This document shows positions 54,110 to 64,000 of a DNA stretch of 64,000 bases, piece after piece (the stretch's first letter is position 1; each line of letters opens with the position of its first letter). Source of the DNA: Gallionella capsiferriformans ES-2. Lineage in GTDB: Bacteria; Pseudomonadota; Gammaproteobacteria; Burkholderiales; Gallionellaceae. Location of the stretch: NCBI RefSeq assembly GCF_000145255.1, contig NC_014394.1, positions 1,240,001-1,304,000 on the forward strand, read 5' to 3'. The notes under the pieces are model-generated. The model worked only from the letters and a program-made list of their open reading frames with translations, was not told the origin of the DNA and did not search any database. A program made the translations under genes and the position numbers.

Positions 54110-54676
54110 ATGATGCTTGATTTGCGTGCCCGTGAAATTTTGCAGCAGGCTCAGCTGCTGTGTCCGGAAGCGCAAGTGCAAGCTGCACTGCACAAGGTCG
54201 CGCAGGAAATCAATGCGGTGCTGGCAGGGCATTTTCCGCTGGTGTTGTCGGTGATGGGGGGGGCGGTCGTATTTTCCGGACAGTTATTGCCGCTGCTGAA
54301 TTTTCCGCTTGATTTTGATTATGTTCACGTGTCCCGATACGGGGATGCGCGGACCGGTGGCGCGATGCACTGGAAGGTGGCACCGCATGAGTCGGTGAAG
54401 GGGCGTGTCGTCTTGCTGGTAGACGATATTCTGGATGAGGGGCATACTCTGGCCGCCTTGAAAGAACGCGTCATGGCGCTGGGGGCTAAGGCCTGTTATA
54501 GCGCGGTGTTCGCCGATAAGCAACACGGCAGACCTAAACCCGTCGCGGCTGACTTTGTAGGACTTGTGCTACCAGATCGCTTTGTATTCGGTTATGGCAT
54601 GGACATTGAAGGGCTGTGGCGAAATTTGCCTGCAGTGTATGCGGTCAGGAATGAGATCCTGAATCCTAAATCCTAA
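54110..54676 (+). CDS. hpt: hypoxanthine-guanine phosphoribosyltransferase
   Basis: A 188-residue purine-salvage enzyme turning hypoxanthine or guanine plus PRPP into IMP or GMP. The PRPP loop is VVLLVDDILDEGHTLA. It lies directly before the methylthioinosine phosphorylase gene, whose product hypoxanthine it would use. No gap to galU. Confidence 0.9.
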   Translation: MMLDLRAREILQQAQLLCPEAQVQAALHKVAQEINAVLAGHFPLVLSVMGGAVVFSGQLLPLLNFPLDFDYVHVSRYGDARTGGAMHWKVAPHESVKGRVVLLVDDILDEGHTLAALKERVMALGAKACYSAVFADKQHGRPKPVAADFVGLVLPDRFVFGYGMDIEGLWRNLPAVYAVRNEILNPKS

Positions 54677-54687
54677 AGGGTGTTTAT

Positions 54688-55443
54688 ATGTTGGCAATCA
54701 TAGGTGGTCGCGGCTTGACGGAACTGGCCAATCTGAAAATCACCCACCGGCAGGTGATGCGCACGCCGTTTGGCGAGCCGTCTTGTGCCTTTTTGTTCGG
54801 TACGCTCAATGAACATGAGGTGATTTTTCTCGCGCGTCACGGTTACGGTTATACCATCCCGCCGCATCTGGTGAATTACCGCGCTAACCTGTGGGCATTG
54901 CGCGAACAGGGGGTGAATGAAGTGATTTCGGTGACGACCGTTGGCGGTATTCGCGGCGATCTGACTCCCGGATTGCTGGTAGTGCCGGATCAGGTGATCG
55001 ATTACACGCATGGACGCGATTGCACGTTTTTCAACTCCCGTAACACCAGTTACAAGAACATCGATTTTACCCAACCCTATGATGCGGTGATGCGTGCACG
55101 CATTTTGCACAGTGCACGGCAGGTTCAACAACCTTGTCTGGATGGCGGTACCTATGCCGCGACGCAGGGGCCGCGTCTGGATAGTGTTGCTGAGGTGAAT
55201 CGCTATGAGCGCGATGGTGCCGATATGGTCGGGATGACCGGCATGCCAGAGGCTGCGCTGGCAAGGGAGCTTGATATGGCCTATGCCTCGATTGCGGTGG
55301 TCGTCAATTATGCGGCAGGGCGGGGCGACAGTCAGTTCGCGATTAATATGGAGTCGGTTAATGCGACGGCCCGGAGTGCAATGGTGCGGGTGCGCACAAT
55401 TTTGGAACGCGTTTGTACGGATGAGGGGTGTTATGGCGATTAA
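54688..55443 (+). CDS. mtiP: S-methyl-5'-thioinosine phosphorylase
   Basis: A 251-residue nucleoside phosphorylase of the MTAP/MTIP family. Motifs [30 protein letters not shown] and the base/ribose site [16 protein letters not shown] and GMTGMPEA fit the PA3004-type methylthioinosine enzymes rather than true MTAP. It would split methylthioinosine to hypoxanthine and methylthioribose-1-phosphate, salvaging the polyamine by-product. Confidence 0.85.
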   Translation: MLAIIGGRGLTELANLKITHRQVMRTPFGEPSCAFLFGTLNEHEVIFLARHGYGYTIPPHLVNYRANLWALREQGVNEVISVTTVGGIRGDLTPGLLVVPDQVIDYTHGRDCTFFNSRNTSYKNIDFTQPYDAVMRARILHSARQVQQPCLDGGTYAATQGPRLDSVAEVNRYERDGADMVGMTGMPEAALARELDMAYASIAVVVNYAAGRGDSQFAINMESVNATARSAMVRVRTILERVCTDEGCYGD

Positions 55444-55960
55444 GCCTGTATTACGCATGGGTGATGCGCGTTTGCTGGAAGTTGCAAAGCCGGTGACAGA
55501 TTTTTCTGCACTACAGGATGTGTTAAACGACATGCAAGATACCATGCATGCCTTGAACGGGGCGGGACTTGCCGCGCCACAGATCGGGGTGGGATTACGT
55601 GTGGTTATTTTCGGTGTTGAGGAAAATTCACGTTATCCGGATGCGGAATCGGTACCCTATACTGTGTTGATTAACCCCGTTGTGACGCCGATCGATGACC
55701 TGATGGAAGATGACTGGGAAGGCTGTTTGAGTGTACCCGGGCTCAGAGGTCGTGTTGCCCGCTACCACGCGATTCGTTATCAGGGCGTTGATGCGAAGGG
55801 CGCTCCGATAGACCGCAGCGTCAGCGGTTTTCACGCACGGGTGGTTCAACACGAATGCGATCATCTCGATGGCGTTTTATATCCGATGCGCATGACTGAC
55901 CTGCGCCACTTTGGCTATAAGGATGTGTTGTTCCCCGACTCTTTGCAGCAGGACGAATAG
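55433..55960 (+). CDS. def: peptide deformylase
   Basis: A 175-residue metalloenzyme removing the N-formyl group of new proteins. [18 protein letters not shown] and QHECDHLDG with the metal Cys and two His are intact. ATG 55433 follows a GAGGGG Shine-Dalgarno and overlaps mtiP by 11 bp; a longer frame has no family likeness. Probably one of several deformylases of the genome. Confidence 0.93.
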   Translation: MAIKPVLRMGDARLLEVAKPVTDFSALQDVLNDMQDTMHALNGAGLAAPQIGVGLRVVIFGVEENSRYPDAESVPYTVLINPVVTPIDDLMEDDWEGCLSVPGLRGRVARYHAIRYQGVDAKGAPIDRSVSGFHARVVQHECDHLDGVLYPMRMTDLRHFGYKDVLFPDSLQQDE

Positions 55961-55961
55961 T

Positions 55962-56993
55962 ATGGTGGCACATCAGCAATCCCGTGTGATTCACAATCTT
56001 TTGATTGCACTGCTTTTATTGGTCGCGGTGTTTGTGATCGGTACGGTCGGTTATCATATTCTGGGTGGCTGGCAGCACTCCTGGGTGGATTGCTTTTATA
56101 TGACCTTTATCACGATCTCAACCATCGGTTTCGGTGAGATTGTCGATGTGTCTCAATACCACTACGGACGGCTGTTTACCGTAGTGATCGGCATGTCAGG
56201 TATCGGTGTGTTGGGTTACGTGCTGTCTACTTTTACGGCCTTTATGCTCGAAAGTGATATTAATATTGCCTGGCGGAGAAAGAAGATGCAAAAAAAAATC
56301 GCACAATTGAAGAATCACTATATCGTCTGCGGTGTAGGTCTTGTGGGGCGGAATGTCGCGCATGAGCTTGAGCTGACCGGCAGGCCTTTTGTCGTGATTG
56401 AAAGTGACATGAAAGTGATCCAGCGTTATCTGGATACGCACCCGGAACAACTCTATTTGCAAGGAGATGCGACCGACAACGATGTGCTGCTCGAGGCTGG
56501 CGTGATGGATGCCAAAGGCGTATTTGCCGTGGCGCACGATGATAGCGCGAATCTGGTGATCAGTTTGAGCGCTAAACAGCTCAACCCCGGTTTGCGCGTC
56601 GTGGCGCGCTGCCACGACATGAAAAATGCGGAAAAGACCCGCAGGGTAGGCGCTGATGAAGTTATCTCACCGGATTACAGCGGCGGACTGAGCCTCGTCT
56701 CTGCGATGGTACGACCCAATGTGATGAATTTTCTGGACGATATGTTCAAATCGGATAGTAAGTTACGCATGGAGGAGATACTGATTCCTGAGAATCTGGC
56801 AAATCAGACTCTGCATGTTTTGTATCATGAAAATAAGGATTGCATGGTGCTGGCCATTCAGCGTAACGGCGTCTGGCAGTACAATCCTACATCGAGTTAC
56901 CATCTGCAACAGGGGGATGTGTTGATGGTGATGACCACGCCGCAAGGCCGCACGCGGCTTGAGCAATTGATTCGGGGCGATTTTTCCATATAG
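55962..56993 (+). CDS. two-TM potassium channel with RCK domain
   Basis: A 343-residue ion channel. TM1 (LLIALLLLVAVFVIGTVGYHI), pore with filter TISTIGFGE, TM2 (GRLFTVVIGMSGIGVLGYVLSTF), then a TrkA-N Rossmann domain (HYIVCGVGLVGRNVAHEL) and TrkA-C (VLMVMTTPQGRTRLEQL). It resembles Kch/MthK-type gated K+ channels. ATG 55962 follows AGGA directly behind the deformylase stop. Together with kup at the window end it shows K+ handling. Confidence 0.9.
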   Translation: MVAHQQSRVIHNLLIALLLLVAVFVIGTVGYHILGGWQHSWVDCFYMTFITISTIGFGEIVDVSQYHYGRLFTVVIGMSGIGVLGYVLSTFTAFMLESDINIAWRRKKMQKKIAQLKNHYIVCGVGLVGRNVAHELELTGRPFVVIESDMKVIQRYLDTHPEQLYLQGDATDNDVLLEAGVMDAKGVFAVAHDDSANLVISLSAKQLNPGLRVVARCHDMKNAEKTRRVGADEVISPDYSGGLSLVSAMVRPNVMNFLDDMFKSDSKLRMEEILIPENLANQTLHVLYHENKDCMVLAIQRNGVWQYNPTSSYHLQQGDVLMVMTTPQGRTRLEQLIRGDFSI

Positions 56994-57034
56994 CCGCGAA
57001 ATTTCTGCAAGTTCTGAATGATTTTTTAGGCGTG

Positions 57035-57907
57035 TCAGTCGTAATCGACGTCTTGCTCCAGACCCGCATGATAGTTTTGAATTTCGGTGACCATTGTTTT
57101 GATTCGGGTTTTCGACAGAATTTTTTTGACTAGGGTATCGCGATACTCGTTCATGCGCGCAGACAGCCAGGGTTGATGCGCTACCGGAATTTGTTCCAAA
57201 AATTTCTCCCAGTTGGCATTTACATCAGGCATTGATTTTCGGGCGCGCTGGATCAGGTTTTCGATCTCTTTTTGTCCGGTGCGCGCGACTATCCGGCCAT
57301 CCCCTGCGATGGCAAAAATGACCGAAATGGAGATCACGGCGTTGGCATCGAGCTCCTGGTCTTTGACCGGGCCTGCGAAATGATTTTTACGCAGCCATTT
57401 TGCGCAATCGATAATGCTTTGGTTCTCGCTTCTTACCTGTAGCTCACGGCGATAGTCTTCATCGCCCCTCCAGTGGCTATTGGGCTCTGCGCGGCACAGT
57501 TCCGAGAACAGTGCCTTGATGTTGCGCTGCTGGATATACGGATCGTTGTCAAAATCAGTGACCATGGTCTGCGAGGGCATCAGCGCCAGCGTTTTGATAT
57601 GCCGGAATCCCGCCTGAAACACCTGTTCTGCACCCTGCTCCAGCAGGAAATTCAGTTCCGATTCCGCATTGTGTGGAATCTCCGCCTGACTGAGCCCCAG
57701 CGAAATACAGCCCATCGTTAAATATAAGGCCTCCTGCAGTCCTTCCGCCGTACGTTCATTGGTGAATTTTTTAGCGACCAGTACCGTGATGCCGGATAAA
57801 TCCTCGATAAGTGCATCGGCTTGTGCGTCGGAACGTATCCGCTGCGCTAAGGTTACTAAGGCCGCCAGTAAATTCGGCTGGCGTTTGGTGAAGCTTGCGA
57901 GTTTCAT
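57035..57907 (-). CDS. uncharacterised protein, fourth gene of the J-domain operon
   Basis: A 290-residue, largely helical, cytosolic protein with no signal peptide or TM and no domain I recognise. Visible stretches are FLLEQGAEQVFQAGFRHIK, a mid part rich in Asp and Arg (DFDNDPYIQQRNIKALF, SHWRGDEDYRREL) and an acidic end. It starts 15 bp after the preceding gene, so it is probably co-transcribed with the J-domain gene. The function is unknown. Confidence 0.7.
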   Translation of the reverse strand: MKLASFTKRQPNLLAALVTLAQRIRSDAQADALIEDLSGITVLVAKKFTNERTAEGLQEALYLTMGCISLGLSQAEIPHNAESELNFLLEQGAEQVFQAGFRHIKTLALMPSQTMVTDFDNDPYIQQRNIKALFSELCRAEPNSHWRGDEDYRRELQVRSENQSIIDCAKWLRKNHFAGPVKDQELDANAVISISVIFAIAGDGRIVARTGQKEIENLIQRARKSMPDVNANWEKFLEQIPVAHQPWLSARMNEYRDTLVKKILSKTRIKTMVTEIQNYHAGLEQDVDYD

Positions 57908-57922
57908 CAGCGTTGCATCCGC

Positions 57923-58708
57923 TTATGCAAAAATATCTTCGCCCATGCTCGGACGGTTGCGTTGTTTTCCTGTAACGGGAACTTGTTTGCGCAGGCGGAT
58001 CAGCAGGGCTTGTGTGCTGCGCGGTGTTGCATATTCGTAGCCATATCCGTAGCCGTAGGGGTCATCACCTTCGTCAGGTTGTACGTGTAACTGGTTTTCA
58101 CCGGGCTGCCAGTCGGGGAAGAGTTCAAAGAGTACGCGATCCCAGGCATCGGTATCGCTTCTGGCGATGGCCTGCGCGAGCGGAATGATGTCGTGATCCG
58201 AGGTGGTTTGTCCGGCCATATGCGGGCCGCGTGCTTCGATATCGTTGGCAAGTTCGATGATGTCATCGATGGCGGTCGAGAGCAGGGTGGCAAAGGCCGT
58301 GGTCCCCCAATCAGTTGAGAGTGCTTCATGGATCAGTGCGGTGCGGCGATCCAGATCGTCGCTTGCGAACAGGACGCCGTGAATATGCGCGAACAGCGAT
58401 TCCGCCAGCATTTCGGGTTCATCTTCGATCTGCTCTATATTCCATACCGCCGGGAAATAGGCCAGACTCTGAGCCCAGGCTTTGGGCGAAATCAGCAAGG
58501 TGGCCAGCGACAACTTTCCGCCATCGAAGGCTGCGAGGTGCATCGATGCAACTTCGGGTGCCATGGCTTCGAGCACTTCAGACACCGCCAGATCGCCAAA
58601 CTGTTCGGCAGTGTCGTTGAAGGCTTCTTCGGCGTGCTCGGTCGCACCGGAGAGCACCATTTCAGTGACTTGTCGGCTAAGCGCCGGGTAGTTGATTTTA
58701 TCCGGCAT
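57923..58708 (-). CDS. uncharacterised protein with PYGYGYGYEY tract, third gene of the J-domain operon
   Basis: A 261-residue acidic protein, helical at first (FGDLAVSEVLEAMAPEVASM), with a low-complexity PYGYGYGYEY run near residue 220. ATG 58708 lies 8 bp after GGAGAG and 10 bp inside the preceding gene, indicating coupled translation; longer starts lack a Shine-Dalgarno. No known domain recognised. Soluble by composition. Confidence 0.7.
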   Translation of the reverse strand: MPDKINYPALSRQVTEMVLSGATEHAEEAFNDTAEQFGDLAVSEVLEAMAPEVASMHLAAFDGGKLSLATLLISPKAWAQSLAYFPAVWNIEQIEDEPEMLAESLFAHIHGVLFASDDLDRRTALIHEALSTDWGTTAFATLLSTAIDDIIELANDIEARGPHMAGQTTSDHDIIPLAQAIARSDTDAWDRVLFELFPDWQPGENQLHVQPDEGDDPYGYGYGYEYATPRSTQALLIRLRKQVPVTGKQRNRPSMGEDIFA

Positions 58709-59207
58709 TTTGCTCTCCATCGAATAAATGGTCGATACCGTGACCTGAACTGAGTTGATCTTCCTCTTCATCGTCGCCTTCGTCACTTTTTTGCAGCGAC
58801 TCTAACGAATGGTCTTCTTCGCTCCAGCGTTTCGGGTTCTTGTACAAAAAGGCCGTGATAATCGCGCGGCGTGCTAATTCGGGGCGGCTCGCAGCGACCG
58901 CGATGACAGCACGACCTGCTGCATCGTCGTTGCAGGCCACCATGCTGAGCACCTTAGCCGTATCTCCCTGATCATATTGCTCGCATTGGCTGAACAGGCC
59001 GGGGATATCGATAAAGCGCAGATGATCCACCAGCGCAAAGGCCAGCAAATTCACGTCATCAATTTCCGAGCCGTTGGCGAATTCGTCGATCAGGGACTTG
59101 ACGACTTTGGCATAGGTCTTCCGATCAGGCGGGTCGCCCAGCGTATCTTCGATTTGTATGCCTAGTTCCCGGGACTGGTAGGCGAATTCAGCGTGTATTT
59201 TTTTCAT
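58698..59207 (-). CDS. uncharacterised protein with acidic tail, second gene of the J-domain operon
   Basis: A 169-residue protein, helical in the first 120 residues (KHVV-like TYAKVVKSLIDEFANGSEID, RAVIAVAASRPELARRAII) and strongly acidic at the end (SDEGDDEEEDQLSS). It could be a substrate-binding or adaptor subunit; this is only a guess from the fold pattern. It starts 12 bp after the J-domain gene. Confidence 0.7.
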   Translation of the reverse strand: MKKIHAEFAYQSRELGIQIEDTLGDPPDRKTYAKVVKSLIDEFANGSEIDDVNLLAFALVDHLRFIDIPGLFSQCEQYDQGDTAKVLSMVACNDDAAGRAVIAVAASRPELARRAIITAFLYKNPKRWSEEDHSLESLQKSDEGDDEEEDQLSSGHGIDHLFDGEQNAG

Positions 59208-59219
59208 AATTTTTTAAAC

Positions 59220-59510
59220 TTAATTGGCTGATCCTGAGGCGGCTTGTTGATACAGCGTATGCCACAAAGCGGATGCCGCTTCCTCAGGGTCAATGATAAT
59301 TTTGTTGTTGATACTCTGATTGTATTCAGCTCTTTTGGCAGGATCTGACAGCAAATCGTAAGCGGCCTGAATGGCGTTGAATCGATTTACCGAATTCGGA
59401 TGTTCGTTTCTGTCCGGATGATGCCGCATGGCCAGCGAGCGATAAGCCTTCTTTATTTCCTCGCCTGAGGCGGTTGGTGATACGCCTAGGATATTGTACA
59501 GATTTTCCAA
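59220..59510 (-). CDS. small J-domain (DnaJ-like) protein
   Basis: A 96-residue co-chaperone consisting of a J domain and a short tail. The HPD motif is in AMRHHPDRNE, with helix II EIKKAYRSLA and helix III FNAIQAAYDLLSDPAKRAEYN. No Gly/Phe or zinc domain follows. The start is TTG at 59510: a perfect AGGAGG lies 6 bp before it, while the longer frame to 59570 has no such site. It should recruit DnaK, with the three downstream proteins as likely partners or clients. Confidence 0.85.
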   Translation of the reverse strand: MENLYNILGVSPTASGEEIKKAYRSLAMRHHPDRNEHPNSVNRFNAIQAAYDLLSDPAKRAEYNQSINNKIIIDPEEAASALWHTLYQQAASGSAN

Positions 59511-59554
59511 TGCAGGCCTCCTGTTAAGCGCGCATTCTACGCTGGAATGGATTC

Positions 59555-59577
59555 GGGGCAGGCATAGCACCTGCCCC
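59555..59577 (-). terminator. hairpin between acnA and the J-domain operon
   Basis: GGGGCAGG (59555-59562) and CCTGCCCC (59570-59577) form an 8-bp stem behind the acnA stop. It lacks a U tract, so it may be a stabilising or partial terminator. Confidence 0.45.
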
Positions 59578-59590
59578 TGTCATGCAAGCG

Positions 59591-62281
<2,691 letters not shown>

Positions 62282-62361
62282 GGCAAAGGCTCCGGATACG
62301 CGAGATGAAGTGGGGATTATAGATTGCAGGCAGACTGAATTTTTGCCGGCGCAATTAGCCG

Positions 62362-62376
62362 CCGGGTTAAACCCGG
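62362..62376. terminator. palindrome after the 23-residue peptide gene
   Basis: CCGGGTT-a-AACCCGG, a perfect inverted repeat one base past the peptide stop. There is no U tract on either strand, but it can close a stable stem and could shield or end the short transcript. Confidence 0.45.
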
Positions 62377-62377
62377 G

Positions 62378-62449
62378 CTATTTGACCGGTGGCGCTTCCT
62401 TCTTGGGTTTTTTTACTTCCTTGTTCTTGCGCTGTTGACCTTTAGCCAT
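62378..62449 (-). CDS. small basic peptide (23 residues)
   Basis: The reading frame begins MAKGQQRKNKEVKKPKKE and ends PPVK, with nine lysines. A strong AAAGGAG lies 7 bp before the ATG, and a TATAAT-like -10 (62491-62496, minus strand) stands about 40 bp upstream. A palindrome follows the stop. This layout of promoter, ribosome site, frame and hairpin supports a real gene too short for ordinary calling. The function is unknown; the composition suggests RNA or ribosome contact. Confidence 0.6.
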   Translation of the reverse strand: MAKGQQRKNKEVKKPKKEAPPVK

Positions 62450-62508
62450 GATGTTTCTCCTTTGAGGTGAACGAATAGTAACTTGGCGCGATTATAGGCG
62501 GCTATCGG

Positions 62509-64000
62509 TCAGATTTCTACACGCGTGCCCATCTCGATGACACGATTAGTTGGAATTTTGAAGAAATCGGCCGCATTCATCGCATTTCTGGACAGCGCCA
62601 TGAATAAGCGTTCACGCCATTTCATCATGCCGGGGTTGGGGGCGGACACGATCATCGCGCGGGAAATGAAGAACGAGGTCGTCGTCATGTCGAACGGCAG
62701 TCCCCATGATGAACACAGTTCAAGGGCGGCGGGCAGGTCCGGTCTTTCCATGAAACCGTAGAAGACTCTCACGCGGTAAAAATTATGCCCCAAATCATTA
62801 ACCAGGATGCGGTTGCCTTTTGTGACGTAGGGCTTGTCCTCGACGATCACGGTCAGCAGGATGTTGCGTTCGTGCAGCACCTGATTGTGTTTGAGATTGT
62901 GCAGCAAGGAGGAGGGTGCGCCATCGCCGGTGCCAGTCAGGAAGACCGCCGTGCCGTGCACCCGGCTGACGGAGTCGGAGCTGTCCAGCACGACTTGGAT
63001 AGGAACCGCTTTGCGGGCAATTTCAGCAAATAATAATTGGCGTCCGCGCTTCCAGGTCGTGAGTACGGTGAAGGAAATGACTGCCATTCCTAGCGGAAAC
63101 CAGCCGCCTTGTGGGATTTTTATCGCATTGGCGGCAAAATAGGCCATATCGACGCAAAGAAAAGTGCCGATCAAGATAAACACCAGCGGTGGAGACCAGC
63201 GCCAGGCGACCAGTACGAAGGCGATCAGTATGGTGTCGATCATCATCGTGCCGGTGACGGCGATGCCGTAAGCGGCTGCCAGATGACTGGAGCTCTGGAA
63301 GGTCAGAACCAGAAATACCACCGACAGATACAGCGTCCAGTTGGTCAGCGGGACATAAATTTGACCCTGTGCTTTATCTGAGGTTTGCCGGATCTCCATG
63401 CGGGGCAAAAAGCCCATTTGCACCGACTGGCTGGCCACCGAAAACGCGCCTGAAATAACGGCCTGCGATGCAATCACGGTGGCGGCGGTCGCAAGCAGTA
63501 CCATCGGTATCAGTGCCCAGGCGGGTGCTAACAGATAGAACGGATTTTCAATGGCGTGCGGATTTTGCAGCAGCAGTGCGCCCTGACCAAAATAATTTAA
63601 CACCAGTGCCGGGAGGACGAAGGAAAACCAGGTAAGCCGGATCGGGAATTTTCCGAAGTGTCCCATGTCCGTATACAGCGCTTCGCCGCCGGTGACGGCG
63701 AGTACCATGGCACCTAATGCCAGAAAGGATACCCAGGGGTCTATGCTTAAAAAATGCCAGGCATAGGCCGGGTTGAGCGCCCACAGTACATGGGGCGTCT
63801 GCGCGATGGAGTGGATGCCGAAGGTCGCCAGACAGGCGAACCAGCAGATCATGATCGGGCCGAAGGCCAGACCTACGATGCCGGTGCCGTGTTTCTGGAT
63901 AAAGAACAGTGCCGTCAACACAATCAGGGTAATGGGCAGGACGAAGGTCGTGAGCTGAGGCGAGATGACCGTCATACCTTCCACTGCGGACAAGACCGAG
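62509..64000 (-). CDS. kup: KUP-type potassium transporter (5' end beyond the window)
   Basis: At least 497 residues of a K+/H+ symporter; about 130 N-terminal residues lie outside the window. Many TM helices are visible, with SVLSAVEGM at the edge, [13 protein letters not shown], and IPQGGWFPL in the membrane part, then the C-terminal cytosolic domain ending [14 protein letters not shown]. It imports K+ at low external levels, complementing the K+ channel at 55962. Confidence 0.95.
   Translation of the reverse strand, partial: SVLSAVEGMTVISPQLTTFVLPITLIVLTALFFIQKHGTGIVGLAFGPIMICWFACLATFGIHSIAQTPHVLWALNPAYAWHFLSIDPWVSFLALGAMVLAVTGGEALYTDMGHFGKFPIRLTWFSFVLPALVLNYFGQGALLLQNPHAIENPFYLLAPAWALIPMVLLATAATVIASQAVISGAFSVASQSVQMGFLPRMEIRQTSDKAQGQIYVPLTNWTLYLSVVFLVLTFQSSSHLAAAYGIAVTGTMMIDTILIAFVLVAWRWSPPLVFILIGTFLCVDMAYFAANAIKIPQGGWFPLGMAVISFTVLTTWKRGRQLLFAEIARKAVPIQVVLDSSDSVSRVHGTAVFLTGTGDGAPSSLLHNLKHNQVLHERNILLTVIVEDKPYVTKGNRILVNDLGHNFYRVRVFYGFMERPDLPAALELCSSWGLPFDMTTTSFFISRAMIVSAPNPGMMKWRERLFMALSRNAMNAADFFKIPTNRVIEMGTRVEI

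Overview
This window is chromosomal DNA of a betaproteobacterium, most plausibly of the Gallionellaceae/Nitrosomonadales. That placement rests on the look of the 16S rRNA gene and on gene order: ffs-dnaX-ybaB-recR-rluB, nadB-rpoE-rseA-rseB-rseC-mucD-lepA-lepB-rnc-era-recO-pdxJ-acpS-nagZ, and zipA-ligA-galU. It is a judgement by eye, with no database search. There is no phage, insertion sequence or CRISPR array.

Layout. Positions 83-12606 are all on the minus strand and hold two export-related clusters. The first is an alpha/beta hydrolase with cysteine in its nucleophile box, an acyl carrier protein, a KAS II-type condensing enzyme and an HAE-type RND pump. The second is a six-gene heavy-metal RND operon (adaptor, pump, DUF3240, outer-membrane channel, SemiSWEET, methyltransferase) with overlapping or nearly touching genes. 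Positions 12781-18684 carry initiator tRNA-fMet, a complete rRNA operon (16S, tRNA-Ile, tRNA-Ala, 23S, 5S) with promoter, boxA and RNase III stems, and tRNA-Lys. Positions 18875-24726 hold sugar-nucleotide genes (a nucleotidyltransferase and ugd), cysQ-cysC and metK. Positions 25037-28213 are more accessory: a 14-bp tandem repeat, a LapD-like c-di-GMP receptor without a convincing start codon, a YefM/YoeB pair and an orphan MNT nucleotidyltransferase. From 28362 to 56993 follow a class I fumarase, SRP RNA, the dnaX cluster, a nucleotide-cyclase-like protein next to a Ser/Thr kinase, nadB, the sigma-E regulon core, translation, secretion and RNA-processing genes, cell division and ligase, galU, a purine-salvage pair (Hpt and methylthioinosine phosphorylase), a deformylase and a K+ channel. 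The end is a four-gene operon of a small J-domain protein and three unrecognised proteins, then acnA, a 23-residue basic peptide gene and the edge-truncated K+ transporter kup.

Most of the window is conserved housekeeping. The less ordinary parts are: an in-frame 78-bp repeat-flanked insertion in the signal-peptide region of the outer-membrane channel gene; the Cys-hydrolase/ACP/KAS/RND cluster; the J-domain operon with three orphan partners; the LapD-like gene abutting tandem repeats; and a possible structured element ahead of the hydrolase gene.
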